Origin: Miscanthus floridulus
Taxonomy: Eukaryota; Streptophyta; Magnoliopsida; Poales; Poaceae
DNA length: 64,000 nucleotides
NCBI RefSeq assembly: GCF_019320115.1
Contig: NC_089598.1
Span: 24,395,585 to 24,459,584, forward strand
Reading direction: 5' to 3'
In this document: piece after piece, positions 44,940 through 56,795 of the stretch
How positions within the stretch are numbered: the stretch's first letter is position 1
How the letters are laid out: the number at the start of each line of letters is the position of its first letter
Notes under the pieces: generated by a model
The model's database searches: none
The model's input: only the letters and a program-made list of their open reading frames with translations
What the model was told of the DNA's origin: nothing
Program-made: the position numbers and the translations under genes

Positions 44940-47722
44940 AGTTTCTAGTGTAGATCGAAAATAGGGGTAGAATCACTAACCCTAATGACATGGACCGAGA
45001 GCGAGAGGGACTCACTGAGCTCCTCCGCCGCCATCAACACCACCGTCGCGCGGGAAGGAGACGCAGAGCCTTCGCCGGGATCGCGGGATTAGGGCCCCAC
45101 CGTCGAGTGGCATCCGAACCCTAGAACCAAAATTCTGAGCAAAACCCTAACCCTAATCCCCAAATCAGACAAATCCGAGAAGAACGAAGCAAGATCCAGG
45201 CAAAGAAGAAGAAGGGGAAAGAGGAAGAGGCCTACCTCGCTGTGCACCACGCTGCCGCCTCGTCGGCACGTGGGAAGAAGGCCGAGAGGGGCGACTACTC
45301 GTTGGTCTTGCACGGGCTCTAGCCAAGGGCGCCGTGGCTAGGCCCCTCGATGGCGGCGCGCTCATCCATTGGGGAGCGCGCGCGCCGGCGAGGGAGCCGA
45401 CGACGGCGCCATACTCCACTGCACTCTCGCTCTCTGTCGTTGCGCGCTGAAGTGAGAGAAGGAGAGGGTGGAGAGTGAGGCTAGGGTTAAAGGGGGCCAG
45501 CTGCGCAGGGGGAGCGAGGTCTCGCCGCCATGAACGACGGTGCCGCCATCTCCCTCAGGCCGTCACGGGCAGTCACCATCGCATCTCACTCGGGTGCGGG
45601 GAGAAAGCGAAGAGAGGGGAGGGAGACGGAATGACCTAGGGTTTCGGTGGCCGGCCGTCGCATCACGTCTTTTGATCCGCCGAGAAGGCCATGTGACCGT
45701 CGATGGAGATCGGACGGCGCAGAAGCAACGGGCCAGAGGCCGGCCTAGGCGGGCGTGAGTGGGCAGGCGGCTTTGCTGGCCCAGGCCTAGGTTGTGGCGT
45801 GGGAGGCACAGCGCGCACGCAAGCAGAGCAGGCCGGGCCGGATTTCGCTGGACTAGGCCGCGCGCTGCTGCGCTATGAAGCTTGGCCACATGCTATTTTC
45901 CTTAGGCCGGGCCAAATGAACAGTATCTAATGTTTTAAGTTTTTGTTTATTTTCAGAAGCAGTTTTGACCATTTTCATAAGTAAATTTCGATGAATTTTG
46001 TCAAGTTTTAAATCTCTGTCAAAATTTGAACCAACGGGATAATTTTTTCAGAGAGTAGATGAGTAAAGTAAAATGCTTCTGAAAAGTAAATAAAGAATTT
46101 CTCATGTTTCCGCTGCAAAATTTAATGTTTATTATCTTCTATTTAAATTCGAACCAACTAGAGAATTTAATTTGAAGAGCAGTTATATTTAGAAAATTAT
46201 GATCATGTTGATCCTCTAATTAAATTGGAACCAACAAAAAAAATTTAATTAGAGGAGTAGTCAGTTTTTGTTTATGTAAGATTATGGTATTGTTATTTTC
46301 TGACCAACGTTGATGATGACAATATTATAACGAATTTAAGTTTGAAGTTTAAATCTCTGATAAATTTTACACCAACGTGGTGAATTTTCCAGAGAGTAGA
46401 TAAGGACCAAGAAATGCACCTGAACTAAAAGAATGTATTCCATTTAGTTTTCGCTGCAATGAAGTTGGTTATCTTCTAATTAAATTCAAACCAACGGGAA
46501 AATTTAATTTTGAAGAGTAGTTATATGGATTTTAAGTTAATTTCTGAGTTTTATGCATTAATTCTATTTTCTGCTCAACGGTGATGTAGAATTGATGCAG
46601 AGGCACCTTGTTTATTTAACCGATGAGATCACTCGGCTACATGCCAACGGGCTGAATGCTGAGGTATGCGAATGAAAAAGGCTTGAGTCAAGCCAGTTCA
46701 GGACAGTTTTGCTAGTTTACTAATTTTCTGATTAAATTGAAACCAACGGGAAGATTTAATTGGAAAATGAAGTATAAGTGAATGTTCTAGTTGTCATGAC
46801 TAAGTTTTAATATAGATGTATCCTGTATGGGGAGAAGTTTTGGCATAGTAATTATGCTAGTCCATCCTGCATGAAGAGAGAAGTTTTGTGATGATTCACA
46901 TGTTATTGTATCCCGCATAGCGAGAGAAGTTTGGGTAGCTCTTATGTTGTCCAAGCATTGACCTGGCACAATAGAAATACATAGTCATGGCCAATAATAA
47001 CCAAAAGATAAAAAAAGATGCAAGTGTGACTTACAAAAAAGTATCGCAAATGAAAGACCTCGTTGAGTTCTTAAAGTAAATTAAGGAAAGTGTACTCCTA
47101 AATGGATCAAGAAATAACTTTGTTTACATGACACAATCATGTGAATGAAGTAAGTTATAAGTGTCTCCTCGTTTACAAGCTTTCTGAATAGTTATCGAAA
47201 TTATGGTAGTAAAGTTCATGCATATTTCGAGGGGGGGAAATATATAGATCAATTAAGAAAGATACTCTTTATTAAGAGTGAGATAAAGATTAATTAAGAT
47301 GAATGTGACCGTCGGAGGAGTACAATGGTTACAACAATGATACTCCTAAGCAGAGAAATAACTAAATTCCTAGACCTTTTAAAGTTTTGATAGGAAGATA
47401 GCGTAGTCAGTCTCAAAGATTTTAAGGTGGTGCTTAAAGCGCCATATGAGATTTTAACGGATTAAACCTAAAATAAGATATTTGAAGATACACTATCTTT
47501 AGAAAAGATGGAAAGATCTGGGGAAGCATGGTATGTAGAGGTATGTAGAGACCTAAGACTTGAAGAGAAGAGGGGTTGTGTGCCCACTCCAGTGACTTAG
47601 GAGCAACAAGTTTCTCAATACCTGTTGATGTTGTATGACCAATACAACACCTGTTGTTAGCTCTTTGAAGGAGATAAATAATGTAAATAAGGATCTTGTT
47701 ATATAAGAGCCTGTCGAATTAA
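44940..47722 (+). other. copia leader and gag region, no intact frame
   Basis: GC-rich to about 45930, with AACCCTAACCCTAATCCCC (telobox-like) near 45135. Then AT-rich, with ACCAACGGGAAAATTTAAT-type motifs recurring between 46025 and 46760. Codon structure for gag, protease or integrase is not recognisable. Confidence 0.5.
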
Positions 47723-49350
47723 TTGTCTCTTGACAATGAAGAGCAACAACAGCCACATATGAAAGTGCCAGTAGCTGAGGCCCCAAAAGGTCTCAAAGAA
47801 TTAGTAAACCAGTTTTCTAATGACTATGAAGTTTATGTTAGTAAAGAAATTCAAATGAAGGGTGATTCCACCTCATTTGAAGAAGCCATGAGAAGCATTT
47901 ACTCGTTTAAATGGTAAGAAGCTATGAAAGTTGAAATGAATTCGATGAGTACCAACGATGTTTGGGACTTAGAAGTAATTCCTAATGGAGCCAAAACAGT
48001 AGGCTGTTAATGGGTCTACAAGACAAAATGTGACTCCAAAGGGAATGTAGAAAGATATAAAGTATGACTTGTGGCAATATGCTTTAAGCAAAGAGAAGAA
48101 TAGATTACAATGAGAGTTTTCTCTCCAGTCTTATGTAAGGATTCTTTTGGAATCATAATGATGTTAATGGTACATTACGATTTAGAGTTACATCAGATGG
48201 ATGTAAAGACATCATTTCTCAATGGGGATTTATATGAAAATGATTACATGGCACAACCCAAAAGGTCTTGTCGTGGAAGAAAAGAACATATAAGATGCCG
48301 CCTGTAGAAATCCATTTATGGGTTAAAAGTAAGTCTCTAGACAGTAGTATTTGAAGTTGATGAAACGATAAGAAAGTTCGGGGTTTTTAAAGAAAATGAG
48401 AAGGACAATAGCGTTTATGCGAAGTTCAAGAATGGAAAATTCATTTTCCACATCCTGTGAATAGATGACACTCAACTCACTAGTAGTGATGTTAATCTGT
48501 CATCGGAGAAGTAGTTTTGTCCTCAAGTTTCAATGTGAATGATCTTGGTGAAGCGTCATTGGTTCTAGAAATCAAAATTCACCGAGATAGATGAAAAGGG
48601 GTATTAGGACTATCACAAAGGCATACTTAGAAAAGATTCTAAAGAAATAAAGTATGCATGCGAGTAAACCTATGCCTGCTCCTATAGTCAAAAGTAATAG
48701 TTTTGGGAACTTTAAGTGTTCTAGGAATCGATATGAGATCGATCAAAAGAATATGGTTCCATATGCTTCAGCTATTGGAAGCTTGATGTGTGTACAAGTA
48801 CAAGTAAGAACTTACCTTGACATAGTTTATGTATCCGGAATATTTTGGCAGAAGTCTAGTTCAGATATAGATCACTGGAATTGAGTTGAGAATGCCTTGC
48901 AATTTTGCAAAGTATAATAGGCCTTATGCTGAGTAAGAAAGAATAAGTACTCTCAAATAGTTGAGGGTACAAAAAGTTAAGTCTTGGCGAGATGTGTAGT
49001 GAAATCCACAGCAGTTGCTAACACTCGCAGTTGGAGTATTATTGTGGAAAAGCTCTAAAGAAACAGTTGTGTTGTCATGAGGCTTAAGGAACAGGCAAAA
49101 GAAGGTTAAGGAAATTTGTACCCAGATTTAACAATGGTAGGCAAAAGCAATAACCATTTAAAGTAAGTTAACTCCTAAGACAACAAGTCAAGTGTGCTGC
49201 CAAACACATTGACACTAAGGTATATGTTGTAAAGGAGAAAATCCATAATCATGTTGAAAGCATTGAGCACATAAGTACCGAGTGAGTACTTGCGGATTCA
49301 CTAACCATAGGCTAACCACCCAGTACGTTTAGAGAACACACAGTCGATAT
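47723..49350 (+). pseudogene. copia pol remnants (RT and RNase H region)
   Basis: Fragments in several frames: TSFEEAMRSIYSFKW (47870-47915), GIIMMLMVHYDLELHQMDVK followed by TSFLNGDLYENDYMAQP (48140-48260; RT catalytic-block region), and KNMVPYASAIGSLMCVQVQV (48745-48805). Each is cut by stops and frame changes. Strongly decayed. Confidence 0.75.
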
Positions 49351-49558
49351 GGGTTTATGAGAAAGTCTATGATTTTTGGATACTAAGGGCCTAGTTGAGT
49401 ATCTATTTCAAAACAAAAAGGTGCGTTGTAGTTGTTTAATCTAATGGCAACAGACCGTGACGATGAGGCACGCTCTATGCACTGATCTGTGATGAAATAG
49501 GAACAAGATAAAGTAAGTAAGTTAAGTTTAAGGAATAAGCTGAGATCAAGGAGGAGAA

Positions 49559-49991
49559 TGTTAGTTTGATCTTGGCCAATTGGGCCCTTGGATCAGCACC
49601 CTGATATGGGGGTGCCCAACCGCTCCCTGGTTTGTGGCCCCCCGTCGCACAGCACTATAAAGGGAGGTGGGGGCCGGGGCTCCACCAACGAGGTTGACCT
49701 GAGCCGCCGTAACCGACCTACAGAGAAACCCTATCCGATCTAAAGAGCAGGGTGCTGTCAGCGACGAGAAGCCCCACCGACTTCACCATCGCCTCTGCAG
49801 TGCCACCACCAGGACACTAGACCGTGTCTCCACCGCACAGCGTTCGACTACGACGTCGTGCCGTCGACGGCCACATCATTGTGGCGCTATGGCCGCAATT
49901 TCCTTAGGGCAAGGTACATGACCAAGCTTCTCCATCTAAATTAAGATATTACCCGCTAGATCTACAACTAGAGGTTTAGAACTTGCTATCA
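49559..49991 (+). repeat. copia 3' LTR
   Basis: 433 bp, TGTTAGTTTGATC...GAACTTGCTATCA, with CACTATAAAGGGAGG as the likely promoter box. It ends exactly where the DUF569 coding sequence (MQWTVVA on the minus strand) begins. Confidence 0.85.
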
Positions 49992-50393
49992 GCCACGACC
50001 GTCCATTGCATCGTCATACGTGGCTGCGCCATGCGCCGAACGTGCGATGACGAATGAGGACGTCGTCGGACTTGTTGTTCACGGCGAGACCTCCCACAGA
50101 ACGTCGACCTGCCCCGGGGCATTGTAGACGCGCTGGACGACGCGGCAGGTGTGGTGGGAGCCTTCACCTTGGCCCAAAGACGGCGCCGGAGGCGGTTCCA
50201 CGCGTACGAGGGCGAGGTACCGGCCGTAGGCGACACCGTGGAGGAGGACGTAGGCGGTGCACCGCCCACACCTCGTTCAGCGTCCCACGGTGCCGGCACA
50301 GGGTGATCCCCACCCTGCCTCCTCGGCGTGAAGGTACGTGTCGTGCGCGCGGCTCCGTAGGCGCAAGTGCACCCTGTCAGGGAAGAACTCCAT

Positions 50394-50915
50394 CGCCGGC
50401 GCAGGCGCTGGTACTTCTTCTGCGAGGCCTCGAGGGCGTGGGTTTCTTGGTGCGGTCGCGAGGAGGAGGAGAGGGGGAGGAGTTTGTTGGGACGGTTATG
50501 TTTGGGCACCGAGGTGGGCGGGCCGGGGAGTTTGAAGGCGATGATGACCGATGGGATTTGCGAGCATAGTTCGGTTGCTGAACACGCCTGAACATACCAC
50601 TAGTCGCTCGCCCAACGCATGCTGTCCGTTTTCCCGCGCCGTTTCACGCGCCCGCATAGGCCGCAGCGCCACGTCACCAACACGAGAAAGAGAGGAGGAG
50701 GCGGCGGATGCTCAGCCGACACCAGGAGGAGGAAGAGACACCGAGACGCGGCAGCAGAAAAGCGAAGAAGGATATGCAACACCTGATCTGCTTTTGAAAT
50801 ATTCAGATGCAACACTTACAACATACGTCTAAAGGCAGATGAAACACTTGAAACATGCTTCTAAAACACTTACAAAAAACACCTAAAAACACTTGAAAAC
50901 CATGTAAAACATGCA
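50394..50915. other. upstream side of the DUF569 gene, no separate gene
   Basis: GC-rich, with short unsupported open stretches. It probably contained the DUF569 promoter. From about 50790 an AACA-rich repeat begins. Confidence 0.4.
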
Positions 50916-51278
50916 TAACATCCAGATAAAACACTTGCAACATATGTGTGAAACATATGCAACATCCAAATAAACACACTTGTAACATACGTTTGGAAAA
51001 AAGAGATGAAACATTGGGAACAAAAGTTTGCAATATACTGGGTACAACCATTGCAACATATGCAACATCCCAATCTACTTTTGCAACATCCACATGAAAT
51101 ACTTGGAACATCCAAATGAAACATCTGAAACACTTCAAACATACTCTGGCAACGTGCATTTTCAGCGCGCAGTGTCACCTTGCTGCTTGGACGAATTGCG
51201 GAGCTTGATGTCGGCGCGAATCGGTGGTGGCGCATGGAGCTCACCGGTGCTCCCCTGGGTGAGGACCTGCTCGCCGGC
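50916..51278. repeat. dispersed AACA-rich repeat, copy 1
   Basis: Starts around AACATCCAGATAAAACAC and ends in a GC-rich block GAGGACCTGCTCG. GCAACAT, GAAACAC and GAAACAT recur every 10-25 bases. It is closely matched by 53033-53390. The element type is not identified. An internally repeated GGGCGAGCA/ACCTGCTCGCC block follows to about 51380. Confidence 0.75.
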
Positions 51279-52512
51279 CTGGACGAGCACCTGCTCGCCG
51301 GCATGGGTGAGCACCTGCGCGAGGCACGCAAGCACCCTGGGCGAGCATCTGCGTGAGCACCCCTGGGCGAGCAGGTGTTGCCTGGGCCAGCGCACCATTG
51401 GCGAGGGTATCGGAGGAGGCCGCGGCGGGTGGCTGCCACGATGTAGGCGAGCAACGCAGTAGAGTCGAGCGTGGATGTCAGTTGGAGCGGTGGATAAGGC
51501 CATGCCGGTAGAGGCAGAGCGCGTAGAGAGATTTTTTTAAAGGGTGCGGACAGAGCGAGCGGACGGATAAGACAACGAGTGGAAAAGCCGCATCCGTCCG
51601 TACATCACGCCCACCCGATAGCATTACTGTTTTTTTTTTGTTTCAATGGGCTCAATACGCATCAACATCATAGTATGTTGCGCTAACAAACTCGAACTAA
51701 TTAAGTCTGCTGAAAGCTGGGAACGTAGCTCATATGCTCTCAGTAGTTCTGAGAGATCAGTGAACTTGTTAAGTACTCCTAGATCACAGATTCACAGTGT
51801 TGCTCAGATTTTTCAGAATTTCTTCTGTTTTGATATACTACTAGGATGATCGGCCCGCTTCGTTGGGCCTTATCCGATGCCTCAGTGCGTCTCAATCTGT
51901 TTCGTTTTTACGTTCAGTACTACATCGTCATGTAAGCCTTGGAGATATTGATTTTCCTTTTTCCGCGAACGTGCGGAATTGCGGATACACTGGAGATATA
52001 TTGATGGACTAAAAGAGAGCTTAGTATGAAGTGGGGAACAGACTTGCTACTATTTTGTCAGAGTTCTTCACCATGCATTTATGTATTATTTGCTCTTACT
52101 AGAGGGAGCAGCAAAAGGAGATAAGTTCAATCCAGCCATGACAACTAAAGACAGAATATGATGTCAGATTTGTAGATGCACCAAGTGCCAATATAAGCTT
52201 AAACATCCAGAGTAACGAACTATCACGTTTGATCGTTTGAATAAAGTGCGCCTTTGTCTCCACGAGTGGAACATGTCCCTTGAAGTCTCAGGTATGGATG
52301 ACTCAATATGCTCAACTGCTAAAAATGATTATGCACTGGAAAATACAATAGGAAGCATCCGTGCAGCAGCAAAATCCATATTTATTAAGCAAACATGCAT
52401 GTGTTTTGAACTATACGCTTTGCATCACGAACATCGTGCTATACAGATAGCTAAACTTTTTTTGCTCATTGAATCAGTAATACTAGCTGGCAAAGAAGGA
52501 AGCTTGTTGTAG
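51279..52512. other. intergenic, no gene recognised
   Basis: GC-rich to about 51610, then AT-rich. Short open stretches (51646-51849, 52237-52512) have no domain. A T-rich run near 51630 precedes plain intergenic DNA. Confidence 0.4.
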
Positions 52513-52800
52513 CTTTTTTTTTTTTTAGAAAGGAAGGTTTCCCCTGCTTTTGTATTTCAAAAAGCAAACGTTTCACAGTTTTAAGTTTCGGCACACTGCC
52601 AGAATTCAAGGCCTTGTGGCTGGAACCTGATACAAGACATCGAGATCATCAACTTACTACCCACAGCAGCTAAAGCTTCAGAAATTATGTTACAGACATT
52701 CCTAGCAACACAGCAGTCAAAGAATAAATGTGGGACGGACTCCTTGTTCAGAGCAGAAAATACAAGAAGGATCACTAATATCTCTTCGTTTAGCCAAATT
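52513..52800 (-). pseudogene. LINE 3' fragment with zinc-binding RT tail and poly(A)
   Basis: On the minus strand SCIFCSEQ and then ESVPHLFFDCCVARNVCNII follow the zf-RVT pattern C-x2-C...H-L-F-F-x-C found after the reverse transcriptase of plant LINEs, with a frame change between the two. The stretch ends in a poly(A) tract on the minus strand (T run at 52516-52527), which marks the 3' end. It is 5'-truncated, as is normal for LINEs. Confidence 0.65.
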
Positions 52801-53032
52801 GTCTCTAGGCTAGTTATAGCATACTGTATCTATCAGATCAAATGGGAGGCAACAGGTTAATTGAAGTTGCATAACTAAAAATTAGAAGACAAAAAAAAAA
52901 TGCTATTGTTGTAGCAGGTTTGAGGATGACGGGGGAAAATAATAAGAGCATGTTCAAGAGAATTGCTATCTAACTTGCTATTACTATTTTTAGTTAAAGC
53001 TCTAGATAAATGGTCTCCAACAGACTAGATAC
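52801..53032. other. intergenic, MITE-end-like remnant
   Basis: AT-rich, with an A run near 52890 and GAGCATGTTCAAGAGAAT near 52945 resembling the end of the element at 26106. No partner end is clear. Confidence 0.3.
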
Positions 53033-53390
53033 ACAACATCCAGATAAAACACTTACAACATATGTGTGAAACATATGCAACATCTAAATAAACACGCTTG
53101 TAACAGACGTCTGGAAAAACAGATGAAACATTGGGAACAAAAGTTTACAATATACGGGGTACAACCATTGCAACATCTTAATCTACTTTTGCAACATTCA
53201 CATGAAACACTTGCAACATCCAAATGAAACATCTGAAACACTTAAAACATATTTTTGCAACATGCATTTTCTCCGCGTAATATCACCTTGCTGCTTGGAT
53301 GAATCGCGGAGGTTGACACCGGCGCGGAGATTGGCTGTGGCGCATGGAGCTCACCGGTGCTTCTCTAGGCGAGGACCTGCTCGTTGGCAT
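53033..53390. repeat. dispersed AACA-rich repeat, copy 2
   Basis: Collinear with 50916-51278, same strand, with scattered substitutions and small indels, again ending in GAGGACCTGCTCG. Confidence 0.75.
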
Positions 53391-53514
53391 TCTCAAGGCC
53401 GTTCTTGACATCTGTACCTATTATTGTAGCAGGTGTGAGGATGACAGAGGAAAATAATAAGCAAAGAAAAGTAAGGCCAGGACATGGGCCTTTTTTTTAG
53501 AAACAGGACATGAG

Positions 53515-53931
53515 TGTTATAAACAACAGTGCCTCTAAACCATAGATCGGGGTAAGCATCGTACTTAGGGTTCCTCTAGTTCGCCCTGGCGCAGTTGCGT
53601 CGCAGCCTCGTGGACGCCAGTGTCGAGGGAGCTCGGTGCGGTGGAGTCCAGCATGGTGGAGACGAGGTCTAGTGGCGATGCAGAGGTACGGGCGGAGTCG
53701 GTGGGGCTTCATATCGCTGGCAGCACCCTCTTTAGATTGGGTTAGGTTTTCTGTCGTGTGGGTCACGGCGGCTCCGATCAACCTCGTAGTTAGAGCCGTG
53801 ATACCCTCCTATCTTTTATAGTGCTGTGCGACAGGGGCCCACCAACCATATTAGGGTTGGACGCCCCCGATCAGGGCGCAGATCCAAGGGCCCAATAGAC
53901 CGTTGGGCCTATTGGTGGAGATCAACTAACA
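53515..53931 (-). repeat. copia 3' LTR
   Basis: 417 bp. On the plus strand it runs TGTTATAAACAACAGTGCC...GATCAACTAACA. It is nearly identical to 60523-60937. Confidence 0.9.
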
Positions 53932-54046
53932 TTCTCCATCTTGATCTCACTACCATCTTTCAATTTCATATCATTTACTTTTGTTCATTCAATTACAGAT
54001 TAGCGCATAGAGCATGTTTCATCGTCACGGTCAATTGTCGATAGAT

Positions 54047-55545
54047 TTAACAGCTACAACACACCACTCTGTTCTGAAATAGATACTTAACTTTGGGCCT
54101 TCTTTTGTCCAGGAATTTTAGGCTTTCCCTTAAACCCATGCTAGCTACATGTTCGCTGAACACGTTGAGTGGTAAGCCTTTTGTAAGCGGATTCGTGAGC
54201 ATCTTTTCGTTACTTATATGCTCAAGACTTATGACATGATCTCGGACTTTATCTTTCATAACATAATACTTTATGTCAATGTGTTTGGCAGCACCACTTG
54301 ACTTATTGTTGTGAGCATACTGTACTGCCGGATTATTATTGCAGTATAACTTAAGTGGTCTATAGATGTCGTCAACTACCTTCAAACCGGGTATGAACTT
54401 CTTTAGCCAGTTCACCTGTCCCGTTGCCTCATAACACGCTACAAACTCGACATACATTGTGGACGATGTAGTGATGGTTTGCTTTGAGCTTTTCCATGAA
54501 ATAGATCCCCTTGCGAGAGTGAATACATATCCAGACGTGGATTTTCTATCATCTCCCGCATAATCAGAATATGAATATCCCACTATATGGAGTGAATCAG
54601 ATCTTCTATACGTCATCATGAGGCTTTTTGTTCCTTGCAAATAACTCAAGACTTTCTTTACCAATTTCCAGTGTTCTGTTCTAGGATTGCTCTGGAATCT
54701 GCCAAGTAACCCGGTAACAAATGCCAAGTCAGGGCGCGTATATACTTGAGCATATTGCAAGCTTCCGACAACTGAAGCATATAGAACCGCTTTCATTTGA
54801 TCGATCTCATATTGGTTCCTAGGGCATTGAAAACCCCATATCTGTCGCCCTTGACTATAGGAGTAGGTGAGGGACTACATTTGTGCATACTAAATTTCTT
54901 TAAGATCTTTTCTATGTATGCCTTTTATAACAGTCCTAATACCCCTTTACTTCTATCTCGGTGAATCTCGATCCCTAGAACGAACGAAGCTTCACCAAGA
55001 TCTTTCATATCAAATTTTGAGGACAAAAATTTCTTTGTTTCTAGCAGTAGACTAACATCACTACTAGCAAGTAAGATATCATCCACAATAGGACAAGGAA
55101 GATAAACTTCCCATTCTTAAACTTTGCATATACACAATTGTCTTCAACATTCTCTTTAAACCTAAAATTTCTTATTGTCTGATCAAACTTCAAGTACCAC
55201 TGTCTTGAAGCTTGTTTTAATCCATAAATGGATTTCTTTAGGTGGCATCCCATTCATTCTTTTCCTTCCATGACAAAATCTTTCGGTTGTGCCATGTAAA
55301 CATTTTCCTCTAAGTCCTCGTTGAGAAATGTCTTCTTTACATCCATCTGATGTAATTCTAAATCGTAATGTGCCACTAATGCCATTATGATTCTGAAGGA
55401 ATCCTTACATGAGACTGGAGAAAAGATCTCATTGTAATCAATCCCTTATCTTTGCGTAAAGCATTTTGCCACAAGTCACGCTTTATATCTCTCTATATTC
55501 CCTTGAGAGTCAAGTTTTGTTTTGTAGATCCATTTACAGCCTACT
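54047..55545 (-). pseudogene. copia RT C-terminus and RNase H
   Basis: 54796-54047 is open and encodes the end of RT and RNase H: ASVVGSLQYAQVYTRPDLAF, YSDYAGDDRKSTSGYVF, VACYEATGQVNWLKKF and HIDIKYYVMKDKV. Further upstream, 55253-55041 gives KKSIYGLKQASRQWYLKFDQ with the YVDD region altered. RNase H degrades the RNA strand during reverse transcription. Stops and frame changes separate the pieces. Confidence 0.85.
55541..55545. repeat. target duplication of solo LTR B (left)
   Basis: CTACT, repeated at 56796-56800. Confidence 0.9.
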
Positions 55546-56795
55546 TGTCGGGTTCATAAACTCGGGGTCCCTCGGGGACCAGCTTTCGCGCCAAGGCTCG
55601 GCCCAAGAGTCTAAATACAACAGGCCAGAAGGACGGCCCAGTCGCCGACCAGAAGGTCTGGACCAAAAGGAGCGGCGCCCGCTCGTCGACCCCTTTGGCC
55701 CACCACTCCGATCGGAGCACTCGCTTCGGCCTCCAGACACCTCTGGACGCCCTCTCCTATCGGAAGGCCTGGCCCAAAGCGATACTTCCAACTCTGACAC
55801 CTCGTCTCTCCGACCGGGGCTCGTGGGAACCCAGCTCACCGCTCTTCTCCGATCGGCACACTCAGAGCCGACTGGAGCCATCCGACCAGGGACGCCCGCT
55901 CGGTAGGAACTAGGAGACGTGCGGAGAAAAGCAAGGCAAGGCTCACAAGTCAAAACCACTGTATCAGGGACCATACCCTGCACGGAATAGTACTCTGCAG
56001 CCACCCTGACACAAATAGTATTGTAGGTGCCGACATCTCCCTCTACAGTATTGTAGGGGCCGCTGAAACTCCCATACGGTAAGGCCCTCCACGTGCCTCT
56101 GGGCATCGATAGCGGTATGGGCGTCAGGATTTACCGTACCGGGTGAACATAGCGAGACTCTTCACATGCCTCTAGGCATCAAACAGTATTTACAGGTACC
56201 GACGTCCACCGTCCCTGAAGAAGGCAGCACGACCTCCCATTTTCATCTAATATTCTATAGTAACATCAACAGTGTTATAGGCGCCTACCATTATCTTATA
56301 CCCGTCGGTGTGGGCAACAAGCCTCGGTAGGCGTGGGCAACAAGGCTCGGTAACATACGCACCCTTTCCCTCTCATTTGTAAAGCCGTCCCCTTCATCTA
56401 TAAAAGGGGGTGCACTTCCTCCAACAAAGGAGACCGATTCGAGTTAATCAGAGTTCCTTAGATCGATAGCACACAATCACAAAACTGCCAGGTTTGGACC
56501 TCAAGCACCAGCTTGAACACTTAGCTCATAGCGAAGTTCCTGTCACTCTCGGTCCTTTCGACCGGAGCCGACCGGACCTCTTGTACACCCTATCTTTCTC
56601 CTTCTCGTTTGTAACCCCACTGCAAACTTTGAGCACCTAGGCTCAGGAATAAAGTCACCGACCGACCCCGACTAGATGTAGGACACATTGCCTGAACCAG
56701 TATAAATCATGTGTCATTGAGTGCTAGGCCACCTCCGATCACAACGTACAGCAAAACTACAAATATTCACTAGTTGGTCACTTTCTGCACCGACA
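55546..56795 (+). repeat. solo LTR, copy B, nested in the copia element
   Basis: 1250 bp, TGTCGGGTTCATAAACTCGG...TTTCTGCACCGACA, with exact CTACT flanks. It splits the copia RT in a conserved coding block: sequence for GVKTV lies right of it (56820-56800) and for GCKW lies left of it (about 55545-55530). It is collinear with 41006-42241. A TATAAAAGG box lies near 56400. Confidence 0.92.

Larger units (their letters stand above)
44508..49991 (+). mobile_element. Ty1/copia LTR retrotransposon inside the DUF569 gene
   Basis: The 5' LTR is about 44508-44925 with its first bases worn. The primer site TGGTATCGGAGCC is at 44927-44939. The leader runs to about 47700, followed by pol remnants (47723-49350), the polypurine tract AAGGAGGAGAA ending at 49557, and the 3' LTR 49559-49991. 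The same family as the minus-strand element at 53515-60937: both share the pol block TSFEEAMR and the leader motifs. No target duplication is visible because the 5' boundary is eroded. Coding remnants are heavily broken. Confidence 0.8.
43373..50393 (-). pseudogene. DUF569 gene disrupted by a copia retrotransposon
   Basis: The gene reads leftward. The ATG is at 50393, opening MEFFPDRVHLRLRS, then DTYLHAEE, ITLCRHRGTLNEVWAVHR and YVLLHGVAYGRYLAL: the fascin-like N-terminal half of plant DUF569 proteins. At 49992 the copia element intervenes. Exon 1 resumes at about 44507 with PILSRADQPELPPVIP and a CCG|GTGAGT donor (44460/44459). Exon 2 (43815-43485) encodes the second domain, with RRTIHYMRADDQGN, GRSVSHLRRDLAAQLGV and CVRAGSNGRLTPLVIDLP. 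Exon 3 (43443-43373) ends in TGA. Exon 1 also has frameshifts (near 50320 and in the 50250-50100 stretch) and stops. The cellular role of DUF569 proteins is not firmly known. Confidence 0.82.

Noticed and set aside
49976..50509. 177-codon minus-strand frame as an independent gene
   Set aside because: The DUF569 protein is recovered from the other minus-strand frames; this frame is a frameshifted reading of it and ends in the LTR.
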